A stretch of 64,000 bases of DNA, taken from assembly GCA_021229015.1 (NCBI GenBank), contig CM037788.1, forward strand, positions 52,469,214 through 52,533,213, read 5' to 3'. Shown here in pieces: positions 25,195 to 40,200 of the stretch. The notes under the pieces were generated by a model. The model worked only from the letters and a program-made list of their open reading frames with translations. It was not told the DNA's origin and ran no database searches. The translations under genes and the position numbers were made by a program. The stretch is from Solen grandis (taxonomy: Eukaryota; Mollusca; Bivalvia; Adapedonta; Solenidae). Numbering within the stretch: position 1 is the first letter of the stretch; every line of letters begins with the position of its first letter.

Positions 25195-25273
25195 ATGCCG
25201 CCAAAGGGGAGAAGAAATGCAAGACAAAGGAAGCAAGCAATTAAAGAAGATTCGTTCAACGAATCAAACGAGG
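25195..25273 (+). CDS. dsRBD gene exon 1 (basic N-terminus)
   Basis: The ATG at 25195 follows TTAAG and opens MPPKGRRNARQRKQAIKED. The donor is GAGG|GTAAAT after 25273, phase 1. It is 103 bases from the divergent SLC48A1 start. This exon is short and is linked to the later ones only by phase and position. Confidence 0.7.
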
Positions 25274-28200
25274 GTAAATCCTGATAATTTTATATTGTCA
25301 TGTATTTTCGCGATTTTCAAAGAGAAAATGAACGTGCGGAGATTTTGGATAAATTGGCATAATATTGCAAGAATTTGTCGTATACATTTTCCACACTCAT
25401 TTTCAAAATATTGAAAAATGTATGCTTTGTCCTGAAACTATGAAGTGCTTGGACCAATTATCCATTAAACATGTTCATTCAATGAGCCTGAATATGGATT
25501 TTGACTTGTTGATCCCATTAGTGGGTTTTATACAAACTGCTGATCCTCTGCATATAGGATAATTTCAGATACTTTGTTTCATGCCATCCATATCTTGTGT
25601 CCATATAGGTCAAAATTTTTCCTATAATTTATTGAATTACAATTTCAGTATTTATTTCATATGTATAGCCCATTTGATTATAATAAGGAAATAAATTAAC
25701 CCGAAACAGCAAGACCCTGAAATTAATTAAAATTTCATCAGCAATATGAAAGTATTGCGGCTTATATTATCTATCTTTTGAATGCCAAACATGGAATACA
25801 TTATTTGATTTATGAACTATTTTACATTTATGTCAAACTCCTCTTTAGGACGTAGACATTTGAGTGTTAAAAGGAAACAGTTAGAAACAGGAGTGTAGTT
25901 GTTTAAAAAAAAAGGATAAAATTTTAAAATATTATTAAGCAGGGCTATAGTGAAATGTGTTCAATGCAGGAAATTGCTGCATTAAACAGTTCAGGCAAAA
26001 TTTTGGAGAAGGCCATAAAATTCCAATAGAAAACTGTTTTTGGGAGGAAGGAGAATTAAAAAAAATCTTTAGTTGCTGATATTTACCTGTAGGATCAGGG
26101 GTGGGTATGGAGTGACTTTTGGGAAAGGGGTGTTAAGAGATCGTCAGTAGGAATAGCAACCAATTCATTTGAAATTTTTTGTAAATAAGCTTAATGGATA
26201 ACCAACTATCATTGCATTATAAAGGTCAAGGCTGGAGTGGTGTATGGACTTGAACCATTACCTCATGATGAATATACACATACAAATTTATGACTTGATG
26301 AATATTAATTGATTGAAACTTTAAATGGTGTATGGAACAATAGATTTCTCCTTTGTCATGCACTCATTATTAGTAGTCATTGTCAGACGCCCACTGTCAG
26401 TTTAACATCTGTGGTGGGGGATGTATTATGGAGGAAATTATGATACGAGTGGTAGGATAACACCAGACAGTACAAGGTTATCGTGCACCCAGTCAGATTA
26501 CTGTATCTGCTTTGGATCCATACAGCAAAATGGTAATAAAGAAAAAAATAACACTGGTGATAAATGGAGAATAAAGGAACAAATTGACTGTGGATGTCTG
26601 AGCTGGTGCAGACTGTGTAGGATCTGACTGAGAAACAAGAATGCACAAGCAAACAGAGGAGACAATGAACAGACTGATCTGAGACTGCTATGTTGCCATG
26701 CATCAAAATTAGTCTGTATGAAGTAAACTAAATAGTAAAGAGTTTGGCATTTCTGTGACACTAAATCATTAAATGTCCATTGAGCTGCCATTCTTTGAAA
26801 AGATCCTAATCTAAACAATTTAGGCACTTACTTGTAATGGTGATGTATATACTGACAATATTTCTTAAAACAAACTTTTGCTTTTCTTTCATGAGACATG
26901 AAATATGTAGGCTTTTTTCCCTTCATTATAAGGGCCTGCCTGTTTGAAATTTTTCTCTAAATTCATGCAGTAAGTTCCCCAAAACTGCTATTTACCCTAT
27001 AGTTTTTCTTTTCTTATAGTTGAGAAAACTGTACTTTTACTCCCCAAAATATGGTATTAAGGCCCAGTCTTCAGAAAAATGTCCCTGCACAGGATCAGCA
27101 GTTTATAACTGTATACAGGTTCGATGATTCAGATAAATAAACAATGTTCCAAATAAGGGCAAGCCTGATACTGGTAAATAACTCTACTGACTTATTAAAA
27201 TATGTTATTCTATATAGACAGGCTTACTTTAAATTGATCAAAAATATAAAAACACAAGGATTTTTATAAAAAACACAAGGATTTGGAATTATTCACCCAA
27301 GATCATAATTTCACTATACATAACTGTTAAAAAGAATGGAAAACAAAACACTTTGTTTAGTATAGTCAGGTGTCCATGTTTCATATAAATGGTTTCATTA
27401 TATTCTTTTGAAAAACTTGTAAGTAAAGAATAAGAGAGGAAAAGGACAGTTGACCCTCATTATGACTTTCTTTGGCACTGGTAGTTGTTAACAGTCTACT
27501 GTTCTTGAGTAAAGCCAGTTGTCTGTATTTGGTGCCAATGGTAGCATACAGGCCTACAGATCCAAAAGTTTTTGGTTTGAACCCTGTTAATTAGGGGAAA
27601 GAGTCTTTCATGAACTTCCAGATCTATGCAAAGTACTGGTCCAATCCAGGAACCTTTTATGGGAATAAGTGTATTATGTATATATTTGTCATTTTTATCA
27701 TATGGAGGATTTTCAGGTGAATAATCACAAATATATACATTAAGATTCTGTCTCCTATCTTATTTAGGTTTTAACAATATGAAAGGCAATATACAGTATT
27801 TTGAATTTTTCAATATTAAAATCAACATTATTAACTTTCTCTTTCTGCCCAGGTTGAGTTTGCTTTTTCATGTGGTTGACTCAGTTTCTTTTTATATTTT
27901 GTACATTTGATTTGTCAATATTATTGAATGACATATGTTTACTGTCTCTTCATGTCAAGGTGAGGCTTTGGAACAAGAACAAAACACACAGTATTGATTT
28001 TTGGCCTGTTTGGAATGAAAGCAGCTAGGGTGTTTTCCAGCCACAGCGTACTGATAATACATGTTAAAGGCAGAATTGTGGTGCACGTTGTTCATTTTGT
28101 TTACTGAACATATTAGAGTGCATACAGTCCATGAATGGACTGAAACATAATATCATTGTTCACATAAATAGTTATTTGCTCCATTTTCATCATTATAGAA

Positions 28201-31200
28201 TAAAGTTACACATGTATATAAATTGTACATGTAATAATATAAAATTAGTATGGTGGCCTGGGAATGTCTCGGTGCCAGGATAATGATAGGGTGTGGTCAC
28301 ATGTCGCTAGTGTTATCATGGTCAGGCCTTATGCAAAGTTGCCTAATGACAGAAATACTGTTGGTGGGATGTCAAATCCAAACAAACAAATATCATGTAA
28401 GAAAGTTAGAATGAGTGTCAACTGAATGCCTCATTTATGATCATATTACCTAGTATAACTTAACATATTGATTGATGATTGCTGGTAACATAAGTCTAAA
28501 TATTTTTTTTTTTAATTTAACTATTTTTCCATTTTTTATATTAATTACATTTTTAATTTGTACAACAACTTGATCTGTGCCATGTTCCCATTTTTTCAAG
28601 TCGATATTGACCAGATAACATGTACGTGGAATTGTCTAGAGAGCCATGACTGTTATCCATCATTTCTATGTCCTATGAATCTCACTTCTCCATAAGTAAC
28701 ATTGCTGAAAATGTAATATTATGATAGAAAATTTGATAAAATATTCAACGTCTACAGTCAGTTAATGCATAGTTATTTTTAATTCTTAGTGTTTTTGAAT
28801 GAAATTTGCTGACCAGTATCTCTTAAAAATGTTTTTGAAGAACAGAAATGATCATGATTTGCAAACTATGAAAATAATTATGACAGTGAGTTTGAATTTA
28901 ACAGAGATCAGCAGTTACGGTCTGCTTTGGTTTGCATATGGAATGAAAAATAGCATTGATGATGGTGACTAGTCACGACTGTCCAGCGATTAGCGTACAT
29001 GTCAGCTGGGTGGAGACACACTTGGCAGGTGCAGGTCAGGTAGACTCTGTACCAGGGGCACCACGTTTGGAGCCAGGCTTCTGTCCGAGGACACACCCAC
29101 TCTCTCTACACAATCACAAGCCATGCTGCTTGGTGCAATAGTCTCGCTGTGTTTCTAAGTCTCACTTGTTCTTCCTTGCCTGGTCTTACTTGTTGGAGTT
29201 GATGCCTGGACATTGATGTGTGGGGTGGGGGGGGGGGGGGCGCAATCTTTGGTAAATAATCAAATTATCAAATAGTATTACTGGTAAGTATTTCTGAATA
29301 AAACAAATACACATATTTAAATATACAGAAAAAAGATGTCCAGTTAGTGACAGATTCTGTCATCCAAAATTCTTCCCAAACATTATATGGATCATGTTTT
29401 TCCAATGTTATTTCTCATAACTTAACTGTTTCTTTCTGATATTTACTGCTAGATCTTTTTTTATTTTTTCTGTGCTTGAATGAAAATTATGGAGAGACTA
29501 TTGTTCAAGTAATGTAACTTTTGATTGACCAGAGTATGGGTGATTGTTCATGGATCAAGGGAGATGACTCTGTACACACTGAAAATCCTGGCATGGAGTC
29601 ACACAAATAAAACCTAGCAATCTCACTTACTGCACAATGGTTGTCTCCCCCTTGTTTACCAGTTAAGAAATTAAAGTTTAAGTAATTAAGGGGAGACATT
29701 CAGTGTGATAGTTTTTGGGAAAGCTAGAGTTATGTGGTATGACTGACTCCAATGTTCACTTGTTTCCATACGTGTGCAGATGCGGCCAGGAAAGTGTAAC
29801 TTGACACTGGTGACTGACAGGTCACTAGGTCAGTCATGTAGCCCGAGAGGTCTAGGTTTGAGGGTAGTCGTTGTTTGGTGAGTTTCAACACATATATCAT
29901 CCCTATCACATCATACTAGATCCCAAACATTGTACTGTCTTGGCAGAAGTGCTCAATGAAAAATATGTTTTTTTAGTTCATTTATTTAGTTGAGCTATAG
30001 TGATCACCCTGCATCTACTGTCCACCGTCATGGGTTTTCAACAAATTGCTGTAAATGACATCTTCTGGAATTATTGGCTTAACTTGATTCCATGAACAAT
30101 CTTTTAGTGTCTTTCACAAAGTTGTAAAAAACTATGTTAAAATCTGGTTACCATGGCAATCAAAATATTTTTGTACAAATTTGTACAATATTTTTTTGTC
30201 CTGCAAAGCTTTTAAGATTAATGATTGAATCAACATTGTTTCCTTTTAGAATGTTTCTATCTCAGGGTGATGCTGGTCATTTGTGACATTTATATGTCAA
30301 AGTTTTAGATCAAATCTAGAATCTTGTTGCTGTTGATGGTCACTATGTAAAATCAAGGGCCCTGAATGGATTTATTTAGGCTGATGGTACTCAGGTGAGC
30401 GATCTAGAGACTTTAGTCACTATGACCTTCTTGTTTAGTTGTACAATATGAAATAACTAGAGCAGTTTGTTAATATGCTTAGAAAATGAAGAACTCTCAG
30501 TCTATATCAGGAAAATATGGAAGGAATCAAAGGTTCTGTGTTTCACAAACATCTTAAATTGAGATTTTCCCCACAAAACACTGTAAATTGAGATTTTCCT
30601 CACAAAATACCTTTAATTGAGATTGAGATTTTCCTCACAAAACACTGTAAATTGAGATTTTCCTCACAAAATACCTTTAATTGAGATTGAGATTTTCCTC
30701 ACAAAATACCGTAAATTTAGATTTTCCTCACAAAATACCTTAATTGAGATTGAGATTTTCCTCACAAAACACTGTAAATTGAGATTTTCCTCACAAAACA
30801 CCTCAAATGGAGATTTTTCTTAATTTACAAATATCTAATTCTTAATCATGATTATTTTCAATTTTGATATAATGATTTACAATTTTCGGTTTGCAAAATT
30901 TGCTCTATAGGGCATTATTTAAGGGAACTCTAGGTTTCAAAAATTTTAAGTTTTGTGAGATGCTGGACTGGCCCTGTCAAAATACTAAACACAGGGCCTG
31001 GTCTTGAATACAATCCCTGATCTTATCTATGTACATAACATAGGGCCTGGTCCTGAATACAATCCCTGATCTTATCTATGTACATAACATAGGGCCTGGT
31101 CCTGAATACAATCCCTGTTCTTATCTAAGTACATAACATAGGGCCTGGTCTTGAATACAATCCCTGTTCTTATCTAAGTACATAACATAGGGCCTGGTCC

Positions 31201-34200
31201 TGAATACAATCCCTGTTCTTATCTAAGTACATAACATAGGGCCTAGTCTTGAATACAATCCCTGATCTTATCTATGGACATAACATAGGGCCTGGTCTTG
31301 AATACAATCCCTGATCTTATCTATGTACATAACATTGGGCCTGGTCCTGAATACAATCCCTGATCTTATCTATGTACATAACATAGGGCCTGGTCCTGAA
31401 TACAATCCCTGTTCTTATCTATGTACATAACATAGGGCCTGGTCCTGAATACAATCCCTGTTCTTATCTATGTACAGAACATTGGGCCTGGTCCTGAATA
31501 CAATCCCTGTTCTTATCTATGTACATAACATAGGGCCTGGTCCTGAATACAATCCCTGTTCTTATCTACGTACATAACATAGGGCCTGGTCTTGAATACA
31601 ATCCCTGATCTTATCTTTGTACATAACATTGGGCCTGGTCCTGAATACAATCCCTGTTCTTATCTAAGTACATAACATAGGGCCTGGTCTTGAATACAAT
31701 CCCTGATCTTATCTTTGTACATAACATTGGGCCTGGTCCTGAATACAATCCCTGTTCTTATCTAAGTACATAACATAGGGCCTAGTCTTGAATACAATCC
31801 CTGTTCTTATCTATGTACAGAACATTGGGCCTGGTCCTGAATACAATCCCTGATCTTATCTATGTACATAACATAGGGCCTGGTCTTGAATACAATCCCT
31901 GTTCTTATCTACGTACATAACATAGGGCCTGGTCTTGAATACAATCCCTGTTCTTATCTAAGTACATAACATTGGGCCTGGTCCTGAATACAATCCCTGT
32001 TCTTATCTAAGTACATAACATAGGGCCTAGTCTTGAATGCAATCCCTGTTCTTATCTAAGTACATAACAAAGGGCCTGGTCTTGAATACAATCCCTGTTC
32101 TTATCTACGTACATAACATAGGGCCTGGTCTTGAATACAATCCCTGGGCTCGAATTCCACCAACAATACTTAGCGCTAAGTAATACTTAAATTCTTAAAC
32201 TAGGTTGATACACATTCCACCATTACTTTTTTATGAAATGTTCAAGTACACGACTAAGTTGAAATGAATTATTACCTTAATAACTATCAATACTTGATAA
32301 AAAAAGAAACAATTTGGGTATCTCTATTAGAGAATCGAGAGTTATTAAATTCACCCTTAAGTATTTAAGTATTACTTAGCGCTAAGAATTGTTGGTGGAA
32401 TTCGACCCTGGTCTTGAATGCAATCCCTGTTCTTATCTACGTACATAACATAGGGCCTGGTCCTGAAAACAATCCTGATCTTATCTATGTAATAACATAG
32501 GCCTGGTCCTGAATACAATCCCTGTTCTTATCTAAGTACATAACATAGGGCCTAGTCTTGAATGCAATCCCTGTTCTTATCTAAGTACATAACAAAGGGC
32601 CTGGTCTTGAATACAATCCCTGTTCTTATCTAAGTACATAACATAGGGCCTAGTCTTGAATGCAATCCCTGTTCTTATCTAAGTACATAACATAGGGCCT
32701 GGTCTTGAATACAATCCCTATTTTACCTACATACAAAACTCAGGGCTTGGTCCTGAATATAATCCCTATTCTTACCTACAGACAAAACACAGGGCCTGGT
32801 CTTGAATACATTTCCTTTTCTTACTGACATACAAAACACAGGGGCTGGTCTTGAATATAGTCCCTATTCTTATCTACATACAAAACACAGGGCCTGGTCT
32901 TTTATACAATCCCTATTCTTACCTACAGACAAAACACAGGGCCTGGTCTTGAATACAATCCCTATATTACCTACAGACAAAACACAGGGCTTGGTCTTGA
33001 ATATAGTCCCTATTCTACTTACATACAAAACTCAGTGCTGGTCTTGAATATAGTCCCTATTCTTACCTACATACAAAACACAGGACCTGGTCTTGAATAC
33101 AATCCCTGTTCTTACCTTCAGACAAAACACAGGGCTGGTCTTGAATAAATCCCTATTCTTACTTACACACGAAACTCAGGGCTTGGTCTTGAATAAATCC
33201 CTGTTCTTACCTACAGACAAAACACAGGCACTGGTCTTGAATAAATCCCTGTTCTTACTTCAGCACAAAACTCAGGGCTTGGTCTTGAATATATCCCTAT
33301 TCTTACCTACTACAAAAACAGGGCTGGTCTTGAATACAATCCCTGTTCTTACTTACACACAAAATCAGGGATTTGGTCTTGAATATATCCCTATTCTTAC
33401 TACAACAAAACACAGGGCTTTCTTGAATACAATCCCTGTTCTTACCTACAGACAAAACACAGGGCCTGGTCTTGAATACAATCCCTATTCTTACCTACAG
33501 ACAAAACACAGGGCTTGGTCTTGAATACAATCCCTGTTCTTACCTACAGACAAAACACAGGGCCTGGTCTTGAATACAATCCCTGTTCTTACCTACACAC
33601 AAAACTCAGGGCTTGGTCTTGAATACAATCCCTGTTCTTACCTACACACAAAACTCAGGGCTTGGTCTTGAATATAGTCCCTATTCTTACCTACAGACAA
33701 AACACAGGGCCTGGTCTTGAATACAATCCCTGTTCTTACTTACACACAAAACTCAGGGCTTGGTCTTGAATACAATCCCTGTTCTTACCTTCAGACAAAA
33801 CACAGGGCCTGGTCTTGAATATAATCCCTGTTCTTACCTACAGACAAAACACAGGGCCTGGTCTTGAATACAATCCCTGTTCTTACTTACACACAAAACT
33901 CAGGGCTTGGTCTTGAATACAATCCCTGTTCTTACCTTCAGACAAAACACAGGGCCTGGTCTTGAATATAATCCCTGTTCTTACCTACAGACAAAACACA
34001 GGGCCTGTGTATACAATCCCTGTTCTTAGATATTGAAGACACAATGATTCACACTGTAAGAGAAGGCCAGCTGTGAGAGAGATAAATCAATACTGCCTTA
34101 AGAGTTGAGGTTACTTGTTAGCAGGTATGGTCATAGCTTGTTTGCATGTATTTTCAGTAATGAGACAGGTAAAAATGTATTGTATTTTTCAAGTTTCGGT

Positions 34201-37200
34201 CGATCAGCTGCTTTATCTGAACATATGGAAATACCAATAACTGCATTTGATTTATATGTTACAGTATCCTTGACAAGATATACTACAGACAGGTGACCTT
34301 GCTTTGAATCATATTATGGTCCTTTGATCTAGACAAATGCTCAGAGTTGAATACCCATAAAAATAAGAAATTGATTTTCTTTATGAAAAAGAAAAAAAAC
34401 AGAAATCTGTCCATCAGAGTTGACTTGGCCAAGACGGTACACATGTTTGCGGTATAGTTTATTTACCCACCCATACATGTATCCATCAAGATTTTTCTGT
34501 GGATGGTACCTTTCACCTAAACTGTTCACAGGTATTTGTCCTGGATTCCCATTCTTGTATGGTAGTTCTTACTTTAAGGTGTGTGTTCTAAACGCAAAGG
34601 CTCAGCACACAGTAACCTGTCCAAAATGAATCCTGCAGTTGATTTAATACTGGATTTTTTTTTTGACAGATTACTTTTAAGCCTTTGTGATGCTAATTGC
34701 TCTGAATTTTACTGAATCAGTTAACATGGTATCTGAACAACAAGGATAAATTCCAAAAATGCTTTATATTAAAAGAATTATTTCTATTGTTGTTTTGTCT
34801 TAAGTTAACATTCAATGTATGTATCAGGATATGGTTCTGTAAATGTCATGACCATATTGATTTTATACCCAGCTTCACAAAATGAAGCGGGAGTTAATCA
34901 GGAATCACTGTTTGTCCTATCATCACATGTCCTGCTGTACCAAATGTTCAATAACGTTTCATATTATTGGATCAAGGTTGTGAAGCAGGAATGTTTATCA
35001 CTTAAGTGATAGATAGTTTTATGAATTTGTATGTATTTATGGTCAATTTTTATAATACAATTATGATTATGTTAAAAAATTATAAATACATATACATTTT
35101 TATTGTGAAAAAATAGTTGCATGTTGTCTTTGGTCAGCAATTGCATAATATGGATGAATGTAGGCTGGGATTGATACCACATGGGTCAAGATCCAAGATG
35201 AGGTCACATGTATGTCCTTCAGTAGTTTCTAGGTGGCATTTCCTTTATGTCCTTGGTTATCATGCAATCAGGTACTTTTATTTTAAAGATTAAAGTAATA
35301 GAATCAATGATTACGATTTTGGATGTTAGCTCTCTAGTGATCGATATGAAGTGTTGATGTTTTGAGTTCCATCCTTAACCCTTTCCCTCATATAGACTCA
35401 TTTTGACGCACTCAATAGGTACCACATAAAGCCTGATCTGCAGAAAACCACAGTTAAACCTTACCAAATTTAATTATAAAGTCCTCATTTCCAGACCACT
35501 GAGGAGCAGCGAACAGCATAAAACCTGATCAACTCGCAGGTTGATCTGGTTTTATGCTGTTCGCATAGGTCTTTTCATGGTTTCCTCTATGAGGGAAAGG
35601 GTTAACAGAGGCGGGGTTTTCTTTTGGATCTGGAAATTACTTCCAATTTAAGAATGAGAGATTTCATGAATATATGATGAATAATATGAGAAATGTTAAA
35701 TGACAAAACAACAGGTCAGTGAAGAATGGATCCATCAGAATCCAGGGATCAGTCTTTGTGTTCAGTTGTCCTTCAGCACTTGATTGTGATAACACAATGT
35801 TGTTCTCTGGTCACACAGTGTGCTGGTATTTATAGAAATCCAGCTGCATGAGACACCAGTCTGGTTTCACAGACTGGTATTCATCATCACCGATAGATCG
35901 GTCGTCACAGACTGGTATCGGAACTGATTCCCATCTCTAGTTTTTACACTGGCAAGGATTTGTTATTCTTGATAAACTGTTGTTCATTTTGTTTCCTGAT
36001 TTCATTACAGGTAAGTTACCATACATATATCTCTTTAAGATGATATTTGAATGGAAACTTCACTGTTAAATGATTCTTTTTTGGTTTGGTGACGATTTTT
36101 GTGATATTCTCTGTTCTGTGGTTCATGCAGTAGACAACTAGAATACGATGAATCTCAGGGCAGGATGGAACAATCATCAAAGTCAGTACTTACCTTCGTA
36201 TTAGCCTTTTCCGCATGTATCTTGATGGTGTTACCATGGTTACTGTGAAGCAGTACATGTATCTTACTTTCTGTACACATGTAGATGTCTGAATTTATTC
36301 AATATCTGTGCTCAAACTTGCTGTTCATTTATGTTTGTTCAGTAATCCTACGATTGACTTTGGTTTCCTAAAAAATGTTCTTAAGATTTTGAATTTATTT
36401 TGAAGCAGAAAGTCTGTTTTGAATGGTTATGAAACTTGTTCTCTTGAAGTTACTGGAATGGTGATACAGCCATTGCTGTTATAAACAGTAGGTATGGTTT
36501 AAAAAAGATAAATGTTTTTGATACATTTCCATGTATCTAGGTAGATTTTGAAAATAAAGCAAACTGACACATTCTACAGTTGTTTGGGCTCATTCATGTG
36601 TATTGAAACTGGTTTCCAGGTCAACAGTTGTGTTTTTGAGGTTTCTTTATTTATGTACTTGCATACATTTTGGAAGAGAGGGTCCTTAACAAATGCATGG
36701 TGCACTAGACTGCCAGCATGACCAACGCTGTTACTCCAGCATTACAAGGTGGTCAGCTATGTACATGTGTCTGTTACTCAGTCTCATCAAATACATAGAT
36801 TAGATATAGGTAAATGATGAAATAAGGTTATCAATTCATTGTAAAAATGTATCTTTTGCTGTATATATCAACATACCTTATGATAAATGCATTAGTTACT
36901 ATTGTTAATGTTTTTTTTATTTTTTTGGTTTTCTCTTTTTCAAGAATGGGATCCAACATTCATATTGTTGTATATGAAAGTAAAAGGGAGATAACTATTA
37001 CTTGTGTGTGCTGTAGGTTCCTCAGTGGTCTCCCCTATCCAGACGGAGACTGAGTTGAATCAGATGCAGGTCAAGGGAGAGATGGGTTCACCTCCGGCCC
37101 CTCAAGCCCAGCAGGAGGAATCCATGGCAAATGATTTTACGCAGCTCACCCCTGGTCAGTAGCTGTCTTGACCTTTATTTGGTCCAATTGCTGTCATACA

Positions 37201-40200
37201 TAGAAACAACCCTCAATGTAGACAGCAGAAACATAATTGATAAATTCTAATATATACATGTATGATTTGTAGTTTTCAAATAAAAGTTTTACTTTTTGTT
37301 TTGCTATGCCAGAAAGTGAGGATAATTTGTTGTACCTGTGTATTTTTCTGTCGCAATGACTGGAAAAGAATTTGTTCCAAGTGTTATTCACAAACATCTA
37401 TGTGACATTAATTAATTTGAAGTGACTTCTTTGGAATTTTCAATGTGATATTTCTGTTTAAACGTGACTATGACATAGGGCAGAAGTAAAAAAAAATGTG
37501 GTATTGTGTCACTTGTCTGTGGTATGGTATATTGATGAGAAAGCACTATATCTGTCTCATGTAGACATTCACAAAGTCCCCAAATGACTGAAATACCCAC
37601 CCATTCAAAACCAAGCAAACAAAACTGAAGTGGCTTTAAAGGGTGACTTCTCACCTCAAAGGCACTGATTAGCAGCAAGAAGTATAGAACTTGATCAGTC
37701 TGTGATTTATATGCAAGATGATCTGGTTTTATATTGGTAATTATATCTCATCTATATATCTATTATATCTCTTTAAAATGTTTGTCAGTCATTTTTTAGC
37801 TTGACTATTCGTAGAATATGAGAGCTATTGTAGTCACCCTGGCGTCGGCGTCGGCGTTGGCGTCGCAGCTTTTGGTTAAAGTTTTGCGTGCAAGTTACTA
37901 TCAACCTTATATCTCAATAACCATTTATGGTATTGACTTGAAAGTTTATTAATATGTTCAGGGGCATCAGACAACCAAGGTAGATAACTCTTGACTGAAT
38001 TAAATATGAATTATGGCCCCTTTTTAACTTAGAAATTTTGGTTAAAGTTTTGCATGCAAGGTACTTTCATGCTAATATCTCAGTATCCAGGCATGGGATT
38101 GATTTGAAACATCTTTAATACGTTAAGGGGTATCATACTTTCATGGTAGATAACTTTTGATGGAATATATGACAAGTTATGGCCCCTTTTTTAACTTAGA
38201 AATTTTGGTTAAAGTTTTGCATGCAAGGTACTTTCATGCTAATATCTCAGTATCCAGGCATGGGATTGATTTTAAACATCTTTAATACGTTAAGGGGTAT
38301 CATACTTTCATGGTAGATAACTTTTGATGGAATATATGACAAGTTATGGCCCCTTTTTTAACTTAGAAATTTTGGTTAAAGTTTTGCATGCAAGGTACTT
38401 TCATGCTTATATCTCAGAGCCCAGGCGTGGATTGATTTGAAATATCTTTAATATGTTTAGGGGTATCATACTATAAAGGAAGATAACACTTGATGGAATA
38501 AATTAAAAATTATGACCCCCTTTTAACTTAGAATTTTGGTTAAATTTTTGCATTAAAACTACTATCCAGCTTATATCTCAGGAATTGCTTGTGGAATTGA
38601 CTAGAAAGTTAAGGTGTGTTTTCAAGGGCATCAGAAAACAGGAGGATAACTTTTGGACTGATGCAAATTATGGCCCTTTTCTAACATGGATTTTTGGTTT
38701 AAGTTTTGCATGCACAGTGTTATTGTGCTTATGTCTCAGTAACTAGGCATGGGATTGATGTTAGACATCATAATTATATTAAGGGGTATCAGATTATCAA
38801 GGTATATCATTTTATACTATTACTATGAAGGGCAAGAATTTAAATAGATTTCATTTGATTTACCAACAAGCATTTTGAATAGTCGAGCGTGCTGTCCTCT
38901 GACAGCTCTTGTTCTTTCTTCTGATCCTGGTGGTCAAGTGGTTAGTGTGTCCTTTCAGTAAGTGTATGTCGTGGGTTCGAACCCTGGCTGTGACAAATTT
39001 GTTAGAAAATGGTACAGGCATGTTTTCCTTATGTTTTATGCTCAGTTCATAAGGATAGTTCTGGGACTGGTTGACCTAATGTCAGGATAATGTGACTGGC
39101 AGTGGTGTCATGCCACTTGTCTGTGGAATGATATCACAGAGAGGCAGCACTATATTTGGCTCATGTACTCATGTAGACAAAGTCCCGAAATAACTGAACT
39201 ATTGTTCATGATTGTTAACCCTTTCCCTCATATAGACTCATTTTGACGCACTTAATAGGTACCACATAAAGCCTGATCTGCAGAAAACCACAGTTAAACC
39301 TTACCAAATTTAATTATAAAGTCCTCATTTCCAGACCACTGAGGAGCAGCGAACAGCATAAAACCTGATCAGCCTGCGAGTTACTCGCAGGCTGATCTGG
39401 TTTTATGTTGTTCGCATAGGTCTTTTCATGGTTTCCTCTATGAGGGAAAGGGTTAAATACAGATTGTCCCTCCATTATGATCTTGTGCACCCTGTATCTC
39501 CATAAATTGTCAACCAAAGTCAGATGATTTTCTGGCAGAAGTTTCAGTTTTCAAGGTCACACTCACAATGACAGGTTAAAGTTGCATTGCTGCTATTTCA
39601 TGGTCACTCTTACTGACAAAGTGATAGTGGTTGGGGGTGAATGTGAGTTGATGCTCGTTTCTAATTTCCAGACATTTTTCATGCCGTGAAAGGTTTATGG
39701 TTTTACTTCTGGTATTCAGACACTTCCCTGGACAAGGGTGTCAAGATGGAAGAGGCGGCATTTGAGCAGGCCACTACAGCCATGAAGGAGGATAAAGCGG
39801 AGGATGACAATGCTCCAAATCTGCCGGAAATCTCTTACAAAAACCCCACCATGCTTCTCAATGAGAAGAGAAAAGGTAATCATTCAGTAATGGTGGTGTA
39901 AAATTCTGCTTCTCTGTCTAAAATTTACTTTCAGTTGTACTGGTTACGGTGGCTGAGTGGTTAGAGTGTCTGCCCGGAATTGGGAGGTCGTGGGTTCGAT
40001 CTCCCGCCGTGACATACCAAAGTCTTAAAAAATGGTACTGGTATAGCTCCCTTGCTTAGGGTTCAGCTTTTAAGGGTATTTCCAGGACTGGTTGGCCCAA
40101 TGTCAGTATAATGTGACTGGGTGTGGTATCATGCCACATGTCTACGGCGTGATACTGCAGTGTGACAGCACCTTATCGGTCTCAATTAGACATTGTCTCC

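Noticed and set aside
28908..29141. GC-richer patch with open frames on both strands
   Set aside because: No known protein, no good splice pair and no repeat match; I cannot support a gene.
33093..33524. 143-aa frame with repeats of NTIPVLTYRQNTG type
   Set aside because: It is a by-product of the 49-bp minisatellite; single-base losses keep the frame open by chance.
36133..36181. Possible dsRBD-gene exon (QLEYDESQGRMEQSS)
   Set aside because: It has an acceptor-like AG and a GTCAGT donor, but it ends in phase 2, while exon 2 at 37017 needs phase 1. Exon 1 joins exon 2 directly in frame without it.
39314..39517. Minus-strand frame FPHRGNHEKTYANNIKPDQP
   Set aside because: The same frame appears in other TTAA MITE copies (53872, 54835); it is the palindromic MITE read through, not a protein.
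39944..40016. tRNA gene
   Set aside because: A and B boxes are present, but this is the head of SINE-B: it has a SINE body, a tail and a target duplication, and related heads occur at 38927 and 40960.
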